A stretch of DNA of 64,000 nucleotides, from contig CM032123.1 in the NCBI GenBank assembly GCA_018894105.1, forward strand, positions 2,233,001-2,297,000. Reading direction: 5' to 3'. Source of the stretch: Jacaranda mimosifolia (Eukaryota; Streptophyta; Magnoliopsida; Lamiales; Bignoniaceae). This document shows, in pieces, positions 1-12,785 of this stretch. The notes below the pieces were generated by a model that was given only the letters and a program-made list of their open reading frames with translations, was not told the DNA's origin and did not search any database. Position 1 is the stretch's first letter. The number at the start of each line of letters is the position of its first letter. Position numbers and translations under genes: made by a program.

Positions 1-182
1 TGAGTTTAATTTATAGTCCTAAAGTACGAGGTAATTGTGGCCATGTTGCATCATTTTGAGTTTGCACAGTTTTTAATGTATTGATTATCTTCTTTGTTTG
101 TAATATAATCCTTGTCTGAAACTTTATTTGGAGGGTTCTTTATTTTCTACTTTTGCTTTGTCATAAGTAATTATATGTAATT

Positions 183-287
183 TTGCGATCCAAGTGGCAT
201 TAATTTTATCTATTATGTGTGAGAGTCTCGTGTTCGATGAATGTCATGTACCCCCCACACAAAAAAATATATATATATATATATGTG
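183..287 (+). repeat. tRNA-derived SINE
   Basis: It resembles the SINE at 29517-29623: a CAAGTGGCATTA segment, then TATTATGTGTGAGAG, then a B-box-like GTGTTCGAT. The 3' tail is A-rich and runs into an (AT)n repeat. A possible 9-bp target duplication TATGTAATT occurs at 174-182 and 288-296. The low complexity of the right end makes the duplication uncertain. Confidence 0.6.
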
Positions 288-399
288 TATGTAATTAATC
301 ATAATCATTTATAGGAGTTGCATTTTCTTTTCCTTTTTATTATTATTTTTTTTGGGGGTGTTTTTTGTGTTTGGGTTTTCTGTTTTTTTTTTTTTTTTT

Positions 400-434
400 G
401 GCGGGGGTGGGGGGCTGGGGGGTGGGTTTGGGGG
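400..434 (+). repeat. G-rich tract next to poly-T
   Basis: Five runs of three to six G separated by 1-3 bases follow a 17-base T run. The layout fits the usual G-quadruplex pattern. There is no gene nearby to give it a role. Confidence 0.5.
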
Positions 435-1299
435 AATATAATATGGTTGAACAGGACACCAGAAGTGTGATTGTTTTGCAGGCTGTTTTGAATGGGGCCC
501 ATATCCATTAAGGATAGAAAAATCATGCTAAGTTATGGGTCTAAAATGAATTAGCTTGGTTCATATTTGAAGGAAAATGGACCACAATGGAGGTTCATAG
601 CATGAAATGGCCTGGTAGTGTGGTAACTTAGGACAACTTTTATTTATTTATGTTGTTTTTTCTTTGTATATGAAAAAAACATCATACTTCACCAGTGTGT
701 AAACATCACTTGATGTCTGAGAAATTCATGGATTTTGGTCCGTTTTCTCATTCAACATATTGTATATTTTTGTTCTGGAGTGATAAAGCTGCGACTCATT
801 GATTTGTTTACCATATAGCTTATAGGCTTTTGAGCGAATTGTCAAATGTTACCATGTCCAGGACTCCCATGGTAAGAATTACAATGGGTCGAGTTGGTTG
901 CTTAGCGATTGGTGGATGCAGCTTTTCACATGCATAAGTGCCTTTTGGATCACAAGTGATGTCAAAATTTTCATCTGAACAATAAGGCAACGTTGGACAA
1001 ATCATGGTGCGCACTGGGGAATCCCACAAAAGAGAATCGATTGGGTGTGTTGGAGAGGTTATCGATGGAACTCTGATTTTTTTTTTTCTTCTCTTTTTTG
1101 GGGTGAAAATAAAGTGCATTAATGAATTGATGTTGTGTGTGCTTGTGCTTTTGTTCTTAGAGATAAGCATATCGTAGATTTTGTTACGTGTGTGTAATTC
1201 GTTCCTATCTCTTTTCTTCAATTTTATCTTTACCATTTTAAATTTCAAAAATAAGGAGATCAAGTAGGAATGTGGGATAGCATGCCTAGCGCTTGATTT

Positions 1300-1495
1300 G
1301 GCCTCCAAGCCAACTTTGTTAGGCTAGCTTTGCCCTTGAAGCAAGCCAGATTTGCCTTCAGAGCTAGCATGGCAAGTAGGCCAACTTTGCTAGGCTAGCT
1401 TTGCCTCCATCTTACCAGTTACTATGTTAGCTTTGCCTCCAACTTACCAGGCTCGGTGATGCGCTGGAAGCAAAGCTAGTCTGGTGGTATCAACT
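1300..1495. repeat. Degenerate short tandem repeats (GCTAGCTTTGCC type)
   Basis: The phrase GCTAGCTTTGCC or close variants, often followed by a CTCCA- or CTTGA-like segment, recurs several times in under 200 bases, partly in inverted form (GCAAAGCTAG near 1480). It does not match a coding pattern. Confidence 0.5.
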
Positions 1496-4400
1496 AGAAT
1501 TAATGCATGAAATAGAATCGTGGGCAAAGTTAAGGTTATGCTAGAGATATAACACAACAAAGAAGATAAAGTTTTGGTAAAGTGAATTTGTTATTGGAAC
1601 TACTTTTTATACGTTAGGTTGTCCACTTTGTCCTTCGAACTGCATTATATGTTTTAATTATTGAAATAATTAAAGAACAACCTATATAATTTGAAAGAAT
1701 TGAGTCGACCACCAGAACTATTGATCTTAGAACAAGAGATAAATAGGCTTATTCTTTGTTCACTTGAATCACAATTCCAATATGACATTTTAGTTAAGTT
1801 AATGATATTATATTCTTACTCTAGACCTGCATTTTCCTATTTTAACCCCAAGCCTCAAGTACTAATATTCATTTAATTTGAATTTGGACCCAATTTTCGC
1901 AGAAGTTAAAATCCACTTTTGGGTTCCTCCATATTATCGAGTGACCATACATGAAAGGAAAATTGCACATATTTAGCAATCAATGGGAGTGATCCAAGGA
2001 AATTGAATATTCAATATTTGTTAATAACTTCATGAATTCTCTTTCTACTGGATTTACAATTTGCTTGATGGAACTTATTTTAGATCATTCAAACTTGATA
2101 TATATTTATCCAAAATATCTTCACCAAGCATTAACATGGAACCTATTAGTCCAAAAGCACCATTTAGAGCAACAAAAGTCCATAGACAGCTTAATTAACA
2201 CCATCGAGTAAAATTTTCCTTCACAAAACCTTGATCAATGTATTTGGCAGCTTGTATTATTTGTTACCCAAAATTCAAAAACTAAGTTAGCATAAAGAAC
2301 ATAATTGGATTTCTATAAATAAAAAATTAATAATATTTTTTTATTGGAGATACAAATTTTTTTTTCTTACAATAGTATAAATAAAGTTATAGAAGTCAAA
2401 AAAAAAAAAAAAAAAAAAAGTGCTCAACTCATGCTCGGCTCTTTTCTCCCCAAGAGACAAAAATCTCATTTGGTTTACTTTTTGACATAACGACATGATA
2501 CATAATAAGTTTTATTCTTTGATCCAATCAAAAACAAATGCCGCAGCCAATTTGTAACCTTACATTCGATCAATTTCTGAACCTAAACACATGCCATTGT
2601 CTCCCATCCTTAGTGCAAAAATCTTAGGATCAGAGGCTTTCTCGAATTCTCATTTCCCAAAGACTAACATTACCTTACCTTCCACAACGACCAATAAGTT
2701 TTTGTTCCGAAAAATGAACATTGATTTTTGTCCCTTTTTGTTCATTTGAAACAGCAATTAAATTAATTAATAGTAAATAAATATAATCTCTACCTATTAT
2801 GCTTCGTTCGCTACAACATCCCACCGCCCACTTCCATTCCTAATTTTTAAAAAAAAGAATATAATAAATGACGAAATTTATCATTTCAAAGTACAATCAA
2901 ATGCACATAAGGTGTACAACGACGCCTATTTCGGATCGAATATGAAATCTTCTAAATAATAGTGGAAACTGATGTCATTGGACTAGAAGTCAGCTTGACC
3001 TAATTTTTCATTTTTGATACTATATATGTATGCCTATGAAATTATCGATTTTAAAGAAATGAGAAAAGATTTTAATACAATCTTGGCATATATTCTAAGT
3101 GCTTCCTTGTCTACCCATTTACACACAAGTTATCTTTGCCAACTCATTGTAATTTCCAATTTGTTTCTAAATCTAGAGATGAACCTTTCTTGCATTTCAC
3201 CAACCCTTTAGCTACTACTCTCAAATTGTTCTAGGGTAGATTTATACAGCTAGCAAGATATTCTTCTCTCTTAAAACTTATTCGGGTGATGATGATATTC
3301 TGTCGAGATATATTGTATACAATGTGTATGTATGATGTTAAATATAAAATAAATATAAATTTGAAATTGAAGGTCCTAGCTTGGAACTGTCTATTAGTAA
3401 GAGTAGTTTGTATTATAGCGAAACTAATTACAAAAGAGAGAAAATCGATCACATTGAAATTATCTTCTAAGAAGATTTATGTAATGTACAAAACTGCTAA
3501 ACCATAATAGAATCAATCTCTTGTTAGATAAAATTCTTTAATAGAAGTAGTAGTTAACAATACCAGAGACTTGATCTCTGTGAAGGTGCCAAAAGAAGAG
3601 CCTCAATTGGTAAAGTTAAAAAGGCATTAATGGTACTAACAACCCTATTATTTTTATTTTCTGCAGAAAATGAAAATAGCAGAAAATGAAAATAAAGAAC
3701 CATCAACTTCTCCTCCATTTTCACAAATATTTTCATACTCAAAATATTCTACCAAACAAACTCTTATACTCTCTCTCCATTTTCACTTTTTATTTTCTCT
3801 TACTCACATTTGCATAACTTTTAATACAAAATACTATATTTTCCAAATACAATTTATTTTTAATCCTACATAATTATTACATTTTAAACAAATATTCAAA
3901 TAACATTTCATTTTCAAAAACACTTCTATAACTAACTTTTCACTATTCATTTTCACCAGAAAATGAAAATGCCTTCAGAAAAGAAATGCAAATGATCCTA
4001 AGTTTAACAATCCAAACTAATGTAAATTTCTAATTTTCATAATTACTCAACAAATCAAGTGTAAGTGTGTGTGTGTGTGTGAGTGAGTGTAGCGAGAGAG
4101 AGAGAGAGAGAGCAAATGACAAGATACATAATCATATTTCAACCAAATTAAAGAAAATGAAAAAAAAAAAAAAAAAACTATGCACAAAGCGACAATATTT
4201 GGATATAGCAATGCACTCAATTTTTGGATATAGTCCTCCAACTCATTCCATGACCCCCCACACTGGTAAAATATAATTTTATCAGATTGTGCCTGGATTC
4301 TTTGCTCCTACCATGAAAACAATTAGCAGCCATAAGCTATCAATTAATCCCACATTTTCATTGTTCTTTTTTTAACTTAACCATTAAAATAGTAAACCCT

Positions 4401-4630
4401 TTTGGGATTGGTCGAATAAATCCCAGTTTTAATGATTAGAGCGGCAGAAAGACAACATGAAACCTTAGCATTTGTCTGTAGTCAATATTCAATGCATTTG
4501 CAAGACTACTAAATCAAAGCCTGTCGGTTTGATGGTGAGAAATGGAACAAAGACATAAAAGAAAAAGGTTAGCAGTATCCCACATTGCAATGATCACATG
4601 CAAATTCATTCCCACAGAGTGATTGTCTCA

Positions 4631-4640
4631 CTATAAATAG
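4631..4640 (+). promoter_or_regulatory. TATA box of the DUF241 gene
   Basis: CTATAAATAG lies 73-82 bases upstream of the ATG at 4713, leaving room for a short leader of about 45-50 bases. It is the only good TATA match in this promoter. Confidence 0.7.
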
Positions 4641-4712
4641 AGTCACCAAATTCTCATCATTTGTAAGAAACTTCCTTTAGCCTCAGAGAAAAAAAAATAA
4701 TAATAAATTAAA

Positions 4713-5567
4713 ATGGCTGTTTCAAATTCAGTATTTCACTACAGGTCCATTAGTCTGCCTTCAAGATTACAGCCCACAAAAATTGAAGCTGAGCTGAAAT
4801 CTTGGCAGATTTCTAATGGGCTTTCCCAAACAGTCCCCATAACCTCAGAGGCCATTAAAAATGGCCTCATGGGGCTTGCAGAATTGTACAATACTGTAGA
4901 GGATGCTACAGAATCAAGATTTAGTGTTCTTGATTATCAAGATGGAAAATCAATGGAGGAATCACTCGAGGGCTCGGTCGAGTTGCTAGATTCTTGCAGC
5001 ATTATCAGAGAATTAGTTCTGATGTTTAAGGAAAATGTCCAGGTCCTTCAATCAGCATTGCGGCGCAAGGGTCTGGATTTGAGCATCCAGAGTGATATAA
5101 GTTCATATTTCTGCTTCAGAAAGAGAATGAACAAACTTATAGCCAAGAACCTGAAAACACTGAAGAATTTGGAAAACAAGAATGGGTCAAATTTTTTTCT
5201 AAGGGAAGTGAGTGGGCTTACTATTGTTATTTTCAAGTGTATTTTAGTGTTCTTTTCTTGGCCATTGGCTAAAAGGTTTGAGGGGTGGAATTTGGTCTCA
5301 AGGCTGACAAAATCAGTAGTGGCTTCTAGAAGAGATGATCATGGTGTTGTTAGTGAGGTGGGGAGTGTGGATTTTGCACTTAGAACCCTCCTAGGGAGAC
5401 TTAGAAATAATGGTGACAAGGTTTTTGATGTCCAAATGTTGCAAAGGAATTTGCAAAACCTTGGTGCTTGTATAGAAGAACTTGAGGAGGGATTGGAAAA
5501 ATTGTTTAGGCAATTGGTTAGAAGTAGAGTCACTCTTCTTAACATTCTTACTCATCATTTGAGGTAG
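4713..5567 (+). CDS. DUF241 domain plant protein
   Basis: Intronless gene for a 284-residue protein of the plant-specific DUF241 family, whose biochemical role is unknown. The N-terminus carries the family-like HYRSISLPSR motif (residues 9-18), then a long helical protein rich in Leu, Lys and Glu. A hydrophobic stretch at about 164-184 (LREVSGLTIVIFKCILVFF) could be a membrane segment or a buried helix. The C-terminus (about 240-284) is a heptad-like coiled coil ending in LLNILTHHLR. Length and single-exon structure are usual for the family, whose members often occur in clusters; only one copy is seen here. The start is the first ATG after the TATA box at 4631. Family assignment is by recognition of the sequence and is confident; function is not known. 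Confidence 0.85.
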   Translation: MAVSNSVFHYRSISLPSRLQPTKIEAELKSWQISNGLSQTVPITSEAIKNGLMGLAELYNTVEDATESRFSVLDYQDGKSMEESLEGSVELLDSCSIIRELVLMFKENVQVLQSALRRKGLDLSIQSDISSYFCFRKRMNKLIAKNLKTLKNLENKNGSNFFLREVSGLTIVIFKCILVFFSWPLAKRFEGWNLVSRLTKSVVASRRDDHGVVSEVGSVDFALRTLLGRLRNNGDKVFDVQMLQRNLQNLGACIEELEEGLEKLFRQLVRSRVTLLNILTHHLR

Positions 5568-7730
5568 AAGAAGTGTTTGTGTTGATATGCTCAAGGGTTT
5601 GAGAGCCAAATTTTTGTACATGTGGTATGAATTTAGATATAAATCATATATATATTAATATAAGTTACTCACTTTCTTTTTATATTTAAACACATCAAGA
5701 ATTTGTTCACGTTCGAACACTAAATCTTACATATACAAGTGTGAGAGCGATACTATTAGATCAATTGACCACTCGACTTGTTTTTTTTAATTATTATTTC
5801 ATACGTTCATCCTTAATATTTTGATGGTACTAGCAATCACTGGACATGATGTTTTGTGGTAGATGTTTTCTCTAGGTACATATTAATTTAAATGTGTACG
5901 GGGTTTGTAATTGTATCTCCCTCAAACTCCACACGTAAGTTTACTTCTCATATAATTTGTGAAGTTGATCAGTCACTTTGAATTGTGTATATATCAATTA
6001 TAATTACTCGTGATTAATTAGATTTAAAGAGGGTATAATAAAATCAAATTCTTTTTTACTCATTTTGGATAAAAAAGTGTGTTCTAAAAAATGATACATA
6101 AAAATTATGGTATTATTGTTGGGACAAAGAAGTGATTGATTTCAATATACCCACATTTTTAATAAATTTCACTTTTCATAAATCTCCCCCCATAAACTTT
6201 ATACATGTGTACGAGAAAATGTACTATACAAAATAATTTAAATCCTCTATACCAGATATGAGAGAATGAATGTGCGGTAAGAATGCAATGCATAATAGCT
6301 CATTTATTTAAGGCCAATAATCCTCCTTATGACCCACGCTTGGAACTATTAAGGTACTAATACGGATTTAAAATTATCATTTAGGAAGAACATTGTCGTG
6401 TACTCTCACATGGGCTCTGCCTAGGAAACATGCTTATGTTTTCATTATTTCCTAATCCTACGGGGAATATTTAGGATTATAAATGGGTTGACCCGGGAAA
6501 CTCCGCGGGTGGGCCCAACCATATAATTGACTGACAATTAAGGCGGTTAATAAAGTAAATTTTAATTCGAATTCGATCCAATTATTTAAAATTTTTAACC
6601 GATAAAAGATTCGACAAATATGATTTGATTAAAAAAAATTCGTAATCTGAAATAAATGAAGTGAATATGGATATAACTCGATTTGATCCATTAATAATTT
6701 AAATCCAAATATATTTAGTATCATGCATATATAGTATTATATATATACACAGAGTCCTATAACATCAATGTGGAGATTTGGATGAAGGAAGTAATGAACT
6801 CCTATAAAATATATCAAATCAGTTGCTTTTCATATAAATTATTAGATTTTGAGCTTATTTACATTGTAATTACATCCCTTGGTTTTCTATTTTTATAACA
6901 AAAAATGATGCGGGAAGAATAATGAGTAGGGATCGAATGCAATAATATGGCAAGAATGTAATGCAAATCTCGATTTGATAAAAATAAGTTTTTTTTATAT
7001 ATATTTTATAGAACTTTGAGTCTATAATAGTTCATTGAATGATCAAGTATAACTATGTATTTACAATGCTAAATAAATACTATTATTAGCAACGAAACCT
7101 AAAATGTAATGATTTGGTGAATAAATGTGATTAAGTTAAATTCTATTATTGCTTTTAAGTGATCAATAGACTCAAAAATTTATTAATTAATCTATTGTGT
7201 ATTTTTTTTTAAGGATGATTATTTTGAATTTGGATTCTACTAATTTTTCAGAAAAATAATAAATATATTATAAATTTTGAAATATTCAAATTTGAATTTT
7301 TTTGGATATTCGATTTTATTTGAATCCTAATATGGTTATACCAACTAAAAATCTAATGAATTTTGAATCGAATTTGAATTTAACATATTATTTTTAAATT
7401 TAAATTTGAATTCAGTATGATCCGATTTGAATCTGACCCATTGATAGTACTACTGCCAATGTATCTATCAAGTATCAACAAAAATAGCCCGCCCAACAGA
7501 CTTAGTTGGCCCATAAAGAACATTGGGCCGGAGAATCTTACGCACGAGCCGGCCCAATAGGGCATATGCCTGCTGGCTGATGCGATATCTCTGGATTATG
7601 GTCAGCCCACAAATAAAAAGTTGAACTTTTTTCTTCAGAGTCGGCCCAAGCTGGTGTGAGTGCGTGACTTAACAGAATTTTTGAACCCCGCAAAATAAAA
7701 AAGAAAGGAGCTTATGCCAATTATGCTAAT
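5568..7730. other. Intergenic region between DUF241 and CTU1
   Basis: No gene seen. AT-rich, with a probable SINE remnant at 5700-5790 and a degenerate repeat with many GAATTTGAAT and ATTCGAATT motifs at about 6555-6720 and 7230-7440. The last 200 bases before CTU1 (GGCCCAA motifs at about 7490-7560 and 7640-7650) look like its promoter: GGCCCA elements are common upstream of plant genes for translation-related proteins. Confidence 0.55.
5700..5790 (-). repeat. Probable tRNA-derived SINE fragment
   Basis: Read on the minus strand it has an A-box-like GAGTGGTCAATTG (around 5762-5774) and, about 55 bases downstream, a B-box-like GTGTTCGAAC (around 5709-5718). No target duplication was found, so this may be a truncated copy. 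Confidence 0.4.
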
Positions 7731-10700
7731 ATGGCGTCGGAGGAGGGAGAGGCGACGGCGGCGAAGCCTAGAGGTGGTAGGTTTTGCACCATCTGTAACG
7801 CCAGACGCGCTGCTCTAAAACGCCCCAAAACTCTCGAACAAGTATGCTCTAGTTTTACTTCGCAGTTTCCTTTTCTGTTTTTTTTTTTTCGAAAGGCTTT
7901 ACTGAAAGAATATTGCATTTTCGCCTTGTAAAAGATATGCAAGGAGTGTTTTTACGCAGTGTTTGAAGATGAAATTCACAGAGTCATAGTAGATAATCAT
8001 CTTTTCATGCGGGGCGAACGTATCGCTATTGGAGCTTCTGGAGGAAAAGGTGAGGAAAAAATCGTTTTCGTAATTTAGTAGAAATTAGTTGAAATTCACT
8101 TCATTAATCGTGGGCTTATGAGCAAGTAAGCAGAATGGATGGTTGAGTATATATAAAGTAGGTGCATGAAAGTAATTAACTTTTAATTACAAATCAATGG
8201 TTTTGTTGCAGATTCTACTGTCCTTGCTTATGTCTTGTCCGAATTGAATCGTAGGCACAATTATGGCCTGGATCTTTTCCTGCTTTCAGTTGATGAAGGT
8301 ATCACTGGTTACAGGGATGATTCACTTGAAACTGTTAAAAGAAATGAAATCCAGGTATAGCATGACGGCTTGCTGGAAAGTCAAGGTTTACAGTTGCTAC
8401 ACAATTACAATCTTTGATTTTATGATGTTTACCACTGTTGAAAATGTTTCATTCCTTCATTCTATGGAATCATGATTCAAATGCATATTTTCCTCCTCGA
8501 GTCTTATACCATTTGTTTGCTACCAGAAGCGTTGCAAGATCCTGAGTTATTTACTACTCTTACCTTTCAAAGTCTGGATGCACTACGCTTTTCTACATGA
8601 ACTTTTTTCAATTTTTGTTCAAATCTAATGGGTTTTTTTGTGTTTTATACCCATTCAGTATGGACTTCCCCTTAAAGTCGTTTCATATAAAGAATTATAC
8701 GGGTGGACGATGGATGAAATTGTGAAGCTAATAGGTTTGAAGAATAACTGCACGTTCTGTGGGGTTTTTCGTCGCCAGGTAATAAAGTTCCTTCTTATTA
8801 CGTTCGTTAGCTCAAAAATTTGTTTTAGCAACCTTTCCTTTCCTTGGTGTTGCAATAACCTAATAGTTTAATATGTTACAATGTTCTGCATTGTTTCAAT
8901 GTTTAAACTAATATTTTTTCATAATGCAAATGAAGAGACTTCAGATAATAAAAGAAAGATAGCTCAACAACTCCTTATCATCATCTGTTGATTTTGAGAC
9001 TTGTTTAATATTGGTCATTTGTACATTTTGAGCTTTAGTTGTGTCTTTTAAGCAATTTTTATCAAGTTTTATGGATTCCAAATCTTCATACAGGGAACTT
9101 AGTGGTGCAAATTTAACAGTCGTAATGTTGCTTGTCTTTTCTTAAGGCCCTTGATCGTGGTGCTGCACTTCTGAAAGTAGACAAGCTAGTTACTGGCCAT
9201 AACGCTGACGACATCGCTGAAACTGTCCTCTTAAACATATTAAGAGGTGACATTGCCAGGTAATGTGTTATGTTAAGGACTTAAAAGTAAGAGGTGAGAG
9301 AGCTGGGGTAGGATAATTGGAATGGGTACTTTTCTTGTTTCTTTGCGTTTCATGCTTTCGCTGAGGTTTCTGATCTGTGAAAAATTCATCGTTAACACAC
9401 CAGGCTGAGTAGATGCACATCAATAACCACTGGTGAAGATGGACCTATTCCAAGATGCAAGCCTTTTAAGTACACCTATGAGAAGGAAATTGTGATATAT
9501 CCTTGGTGAATTACAGGGTTTTATGGTTCCTCCTCTTTATTGTTTCTGTATCTTTTACAGCTGTTTTAGTAGCAATCCATGCGTATTTTACTTGTTATTG
9601 ATAGCACTGAAGTGAAATCCTTAACATGCTCTCACGTATGCATACTTCAAGCGGTTGGATTACTTCTCCACTGAGTGTAAGTATTAACTCGATGATTTCT
9701 TGCACTTTACTTGTTTCTATTTTTGTTTTAAGTTTTTTTAGTCCAGCTATATTCTGGCTTCCTTGTTAGATAGTGGTTCTCTGTTTTCTGACATGTGTTC
9801 TCCTCTTTTGAGAAAGAGGACTCTCCCTGACACCAGTAGCTACTGGATATTTTGCTAATTTTGAATTTCTCAATTACTATTGTTTCTTGTTGTTTCATTG
9901 AATGAAATTCTATTGCCCTTTGAAATTGCAGGCATTTACTCCCCAAATGCTTATCGTGGCTTTGCTCGAGAATTTATTAAAGATTTGGAGAGGATCAGGT
10001 TAGATACTCTCTGTTTTCATTCTTTGTTGTGCTTGTTTTATATCAGTGTAAAATTGTATTTTATGGTTTTGTCTTTTTAGGCCAAGAGCTATACTTGACA
10101 TCATCAAATCAGGTGAAGACTTTAGGATCTCTACTTCTACAAAAATGCCGGAGCAGGGAAACTGTGAAAGATGTGGTTACATTTCCAGCCAGGTGAGAAT
10201 GCTTCCCCAAATACCTCTACAGGAAGCCTGTATCTTTAGTTTCGGTTGATGTCTTGCTCGAAACGCGTTTTACTTTCTCTTCTTGTTCATCTCCAAAGGA
10301 GCACAGAATTCAATATATTTGACCAATTAATGTCTAGATGGTTGTTAATCTGCATTTCCTGATGAATTTTACTTAAAACTATCCTACATTTGAATTACTG
10401 TAACACTTGTGCCATTCAGGCTGTGATAATAGTTTGTTGTAACTTAAACAATGTGCATATTCTCCTCCTTAAAGACTTCCCTTTCTTTTATGTCCTAGTT
10501 GGCACACCATCATTGCTTTTCTGTCATCCCTGCTTGTCCTCATTGCTCTAATGACCACAGCCATCACTACATCATTATCATCTGGTCATGATTTTCTTGT
10601 GAGTTCACTGAAAAAACAAGTGAGCTATTATATAGAGTTCCAAGTTTTTAGAACTGATTGGTGAATTGAAACATGGCCATTGCATCTCTTTGAACTATGT

Positions 10701-11009
10701 TGATGATTTCTTTAACTTGGCCAGTTAAATCTATAAAAGCAATGAAAGGATTTGTGTATATGTCTTTTGTTATACTACAATAGTGGTTCAAATTGTTGTG
10801 TTTTCAGTCGTTAAAGACCATAAACCCCTCTCTAATATCTGCAGAGATGGTGTAAAGCTTGTGTTTTACTGGAGGGACTTAACCGGGGTTTGCCTAAGCT
10901 GGGCATTGGTCGTAGCCGAGGTTTGGATAACGATCGTAGTAAGGATATGAAAGAAACTAAAGGAACAAAGAGTTTACAGAGCAAGCAGTGTGGATCACTC
11001 GACTTCTGA
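7731..11009 (+). CDS. CTU1: Cytoplasmic tRNA 2-thiolation protein 1 (CTU1/NCS6, ROL5-type)
   Basis: ATP-pyrophosphatase that, with CTU2/NCS2 and sulfur from URM1, 2-thiolates wobble U34 of cytosolic tRNA-Lys, -Glu and -Gln. Exons: 7731-7841, 7935-8049, 8212-8354, 8659-8778, 9147-9259, 9404-9496, 9636-9676, 9932-9998, 10081-10192, 10845-11009. Joined, they give 359 residues, the usual length. Visible features: an N-terminal zinc ribbon (CTIC 19-22, CKEC 39-42); the PP-loop SGGKDS at 72-77; CTFC at 154-157 and Cys205, candidate Fe-S ligands by analogy with TtuA/Ncs6; HNADDIAET; and a C-terminal CERCGY...WCKAC zinc finger. Intron 6 is U12-type AT-AC; only that splice restores the family sequence [14 protein letters not shown]. 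The start is the first ATG, directly before the zinc ribbon. Identification is very secure. Confidence 0.95.
9497..9635 (+). other. U12-type AT-AC intron of CTU1
   Basis: The upstream exon ends GTGAT and the intron opens ATATCCTT, the canonical minor-spliceosome 5' site. TCCTTAAC at 9618-9625 matches the U12 branch site, with the branch A about 11 bases from the 3' end, and the intron closes with CAC at 9633-9635. Using these ends restores the codons for Val-Met-Tyr-Ala-Tyr in frame. No GT-AG alternative in this interval does so. Confidence 0.9.
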
Positions 11010-11197
11010 TTCACTTTTTCAGCTCAGGAAGAATCCCGGCAACTTATAAATTATGTTGGATAGCACAATTGATTCGCAGGTCTTCTTCTGGCCTACGACG
11101 TAGCTTCTTTATAGACGAAGGAGGCAAGCATTTGATTGTGAGGAACTCCGCCTTTTTGCAAAATGATATTTATTTGGCCACAGATAAGTCTATATAG

Positions 11198-11645
11198 TTA
11201 GGGCTAGTTTCGTTCGATTTTTAAGTTATCTCATGATTGTTTATTATGTGATAATTTGTGTGATTATTTATCATTGCGCTATAGTTTGGTTCTTATGATT
11301 ATTTTTATATGGGTCCACATGATTGTTGGTGGTTGTTCGGTTCAACATTAAAACATCTTGATTATACTTAGTAAATCATCTTTTTTTTCCCTTACCCAAA
11401 TATAAAATTCATAATTTCAAAAATTAAAGGATAAATAGATAATTTCAACACAAGAAGTAGATCTATGGATAAATAGTTTCATGGGAGTGGTAGGTTAATT
11501 TATCATGAGAATTGCACATATAAGCACGGGCTTTTGGTATTTGAGTGGCCATGAATATTTATTATCATTCCAATCAAACAAATGATAATGTGGGATAAAA
11601 ATACTTTAGCCCACTTTATCATCTTAACTAAATTAGCCCATAGAA
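11198..11645 (+). mobile_element. MITE with terminal inverted repeats
   Basis: The left end (GGGCTAGTTTCGTTCGATTT) and the reverse complement of the right end (TGGGCTAATTTAGTTAAGAT) match imperfectly as terminal inverted repeats. A related copy in the opposite orientation lies at 28651-28910. No coding capacity. Confidence 0.55.
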
Positions 11646-12597
11646 TTATATATTCTGAATTAGTCATGTATGTCAGTTCAGGGGGGTCAGTGGTACAAAA
11701 TTCCTTTGGAACATAAACTGATTTAATAAAGGAAAAGCGTGTTTTACTCTTGAGTTTAAGTGTGCATTTTTTTTTTAATTATTAAAGAATGTGAAAGCAT
11801 GCATAAATGTGAATGCTTTATGTAAAGTTTATAGCCTGATATCGATATTAATAATTGGGTCCCACTTCTAATCCATCTGAAATTGCTTCTAGCTCTTTCC
11901 AATGTCTGGTTGCTTTTTTGTTGAATACGTTTTACATCAAATTAATTGATTTTGATGTTTTAGTCTAAAAATAAATTATTGTGTTGCCGCGTTGGTGGCC
12001 ATATTTTGAATTGATTTATGATACAATGACAGGCAATTATTGTAGTATTATTGAGTGAAATATAATTATACAATGGCAACTGCAATCACGGCACGTGAAC
12101 TGGAAAATTGAGAAGAAAAAAATAAAATAAAATAAGAAAGGTGGTGGAAAATTCGAGTTTAATACTTCCCATCAATAGTGGAAAATTGAAAATGAACATT
12201 ACAAGCTTTCACATGATTTTCTTTATTCAATATGCTTGAGACATTCTTCGCTTTGGGTAATAAAAAAGTGAGGGTGATTAGGATTGACGCAGATGTAGTA
12301 GTTAATCTTCCTTAATGTGATTATGGAATCTATGATTACTATTAAATGCTTATCTATTGTTATAAGTATTGTCCAAATTACAAATTAATAATTATAATAT
12401 GTTAAATGACAATCATATATGATTTCAATTTATTCTTAGTAGCAATTATTCACGAATAGCTTATTTTGAATTAATTATTGAAGTTACAGCTCTTAAGCAT
12501 TTGCAGCAGAAACTAATAGTTGATCGATTGCAGTCTTTTACAAGGTCAAACCTCCATCGATAGCACCTTATCGTGATGCCTCTTCTCCTTCTCTTAT

Positions 12598-12785
12598 AAA
12601 TTTGATGTCAAACTTGGACTTTCCCTATGATTCCTTCACACTTAATCTTTCGAGTGTCACTATCTTGAAACAACATCTCTTATACATTTGGGGTCAAACT
12701 TTGACTTTTTCTATGATTCGTTCGCACATAATATTTCGAGTATTGCTATCTTGGACCATCAGTTTCATTTATAATTCAACTATCA
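12598..12785. repeat. Tandem duplication of about 95 bp
   Basis: Two adjacent segments share the order: AATTTG, GTCAAACTT, GACTTT, CTATGATTC, TTCG, then TATCTTG. The copies are clearly diverged. No function apparent. Confidence 0.5.

Larger units (their letters stand above)
1..4630. other. Intergenic region, no supported gene
   Basis: No convincing coding sequence. The longer open frames are low-complexity or lack family features. The stretch holds a SINE near the left end, a G-rich tract, a short GCTAGCTTTGCC-type repeat patch, several poly-A/poly-T tracts, and a GT/GA microsatellite at about 4063-4113. Around 3660-3990, copies of GAAAATGAAAAT near both ends suggest an old MITE-like insertion. 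Confidence 0.6.

Noticed and set aside
820..1308. 162-codon minus-strand open frame
   Set aside because: Low-complexity Lys-rich content, no family motif, no promoter or splice context, and it overlaps repeats.
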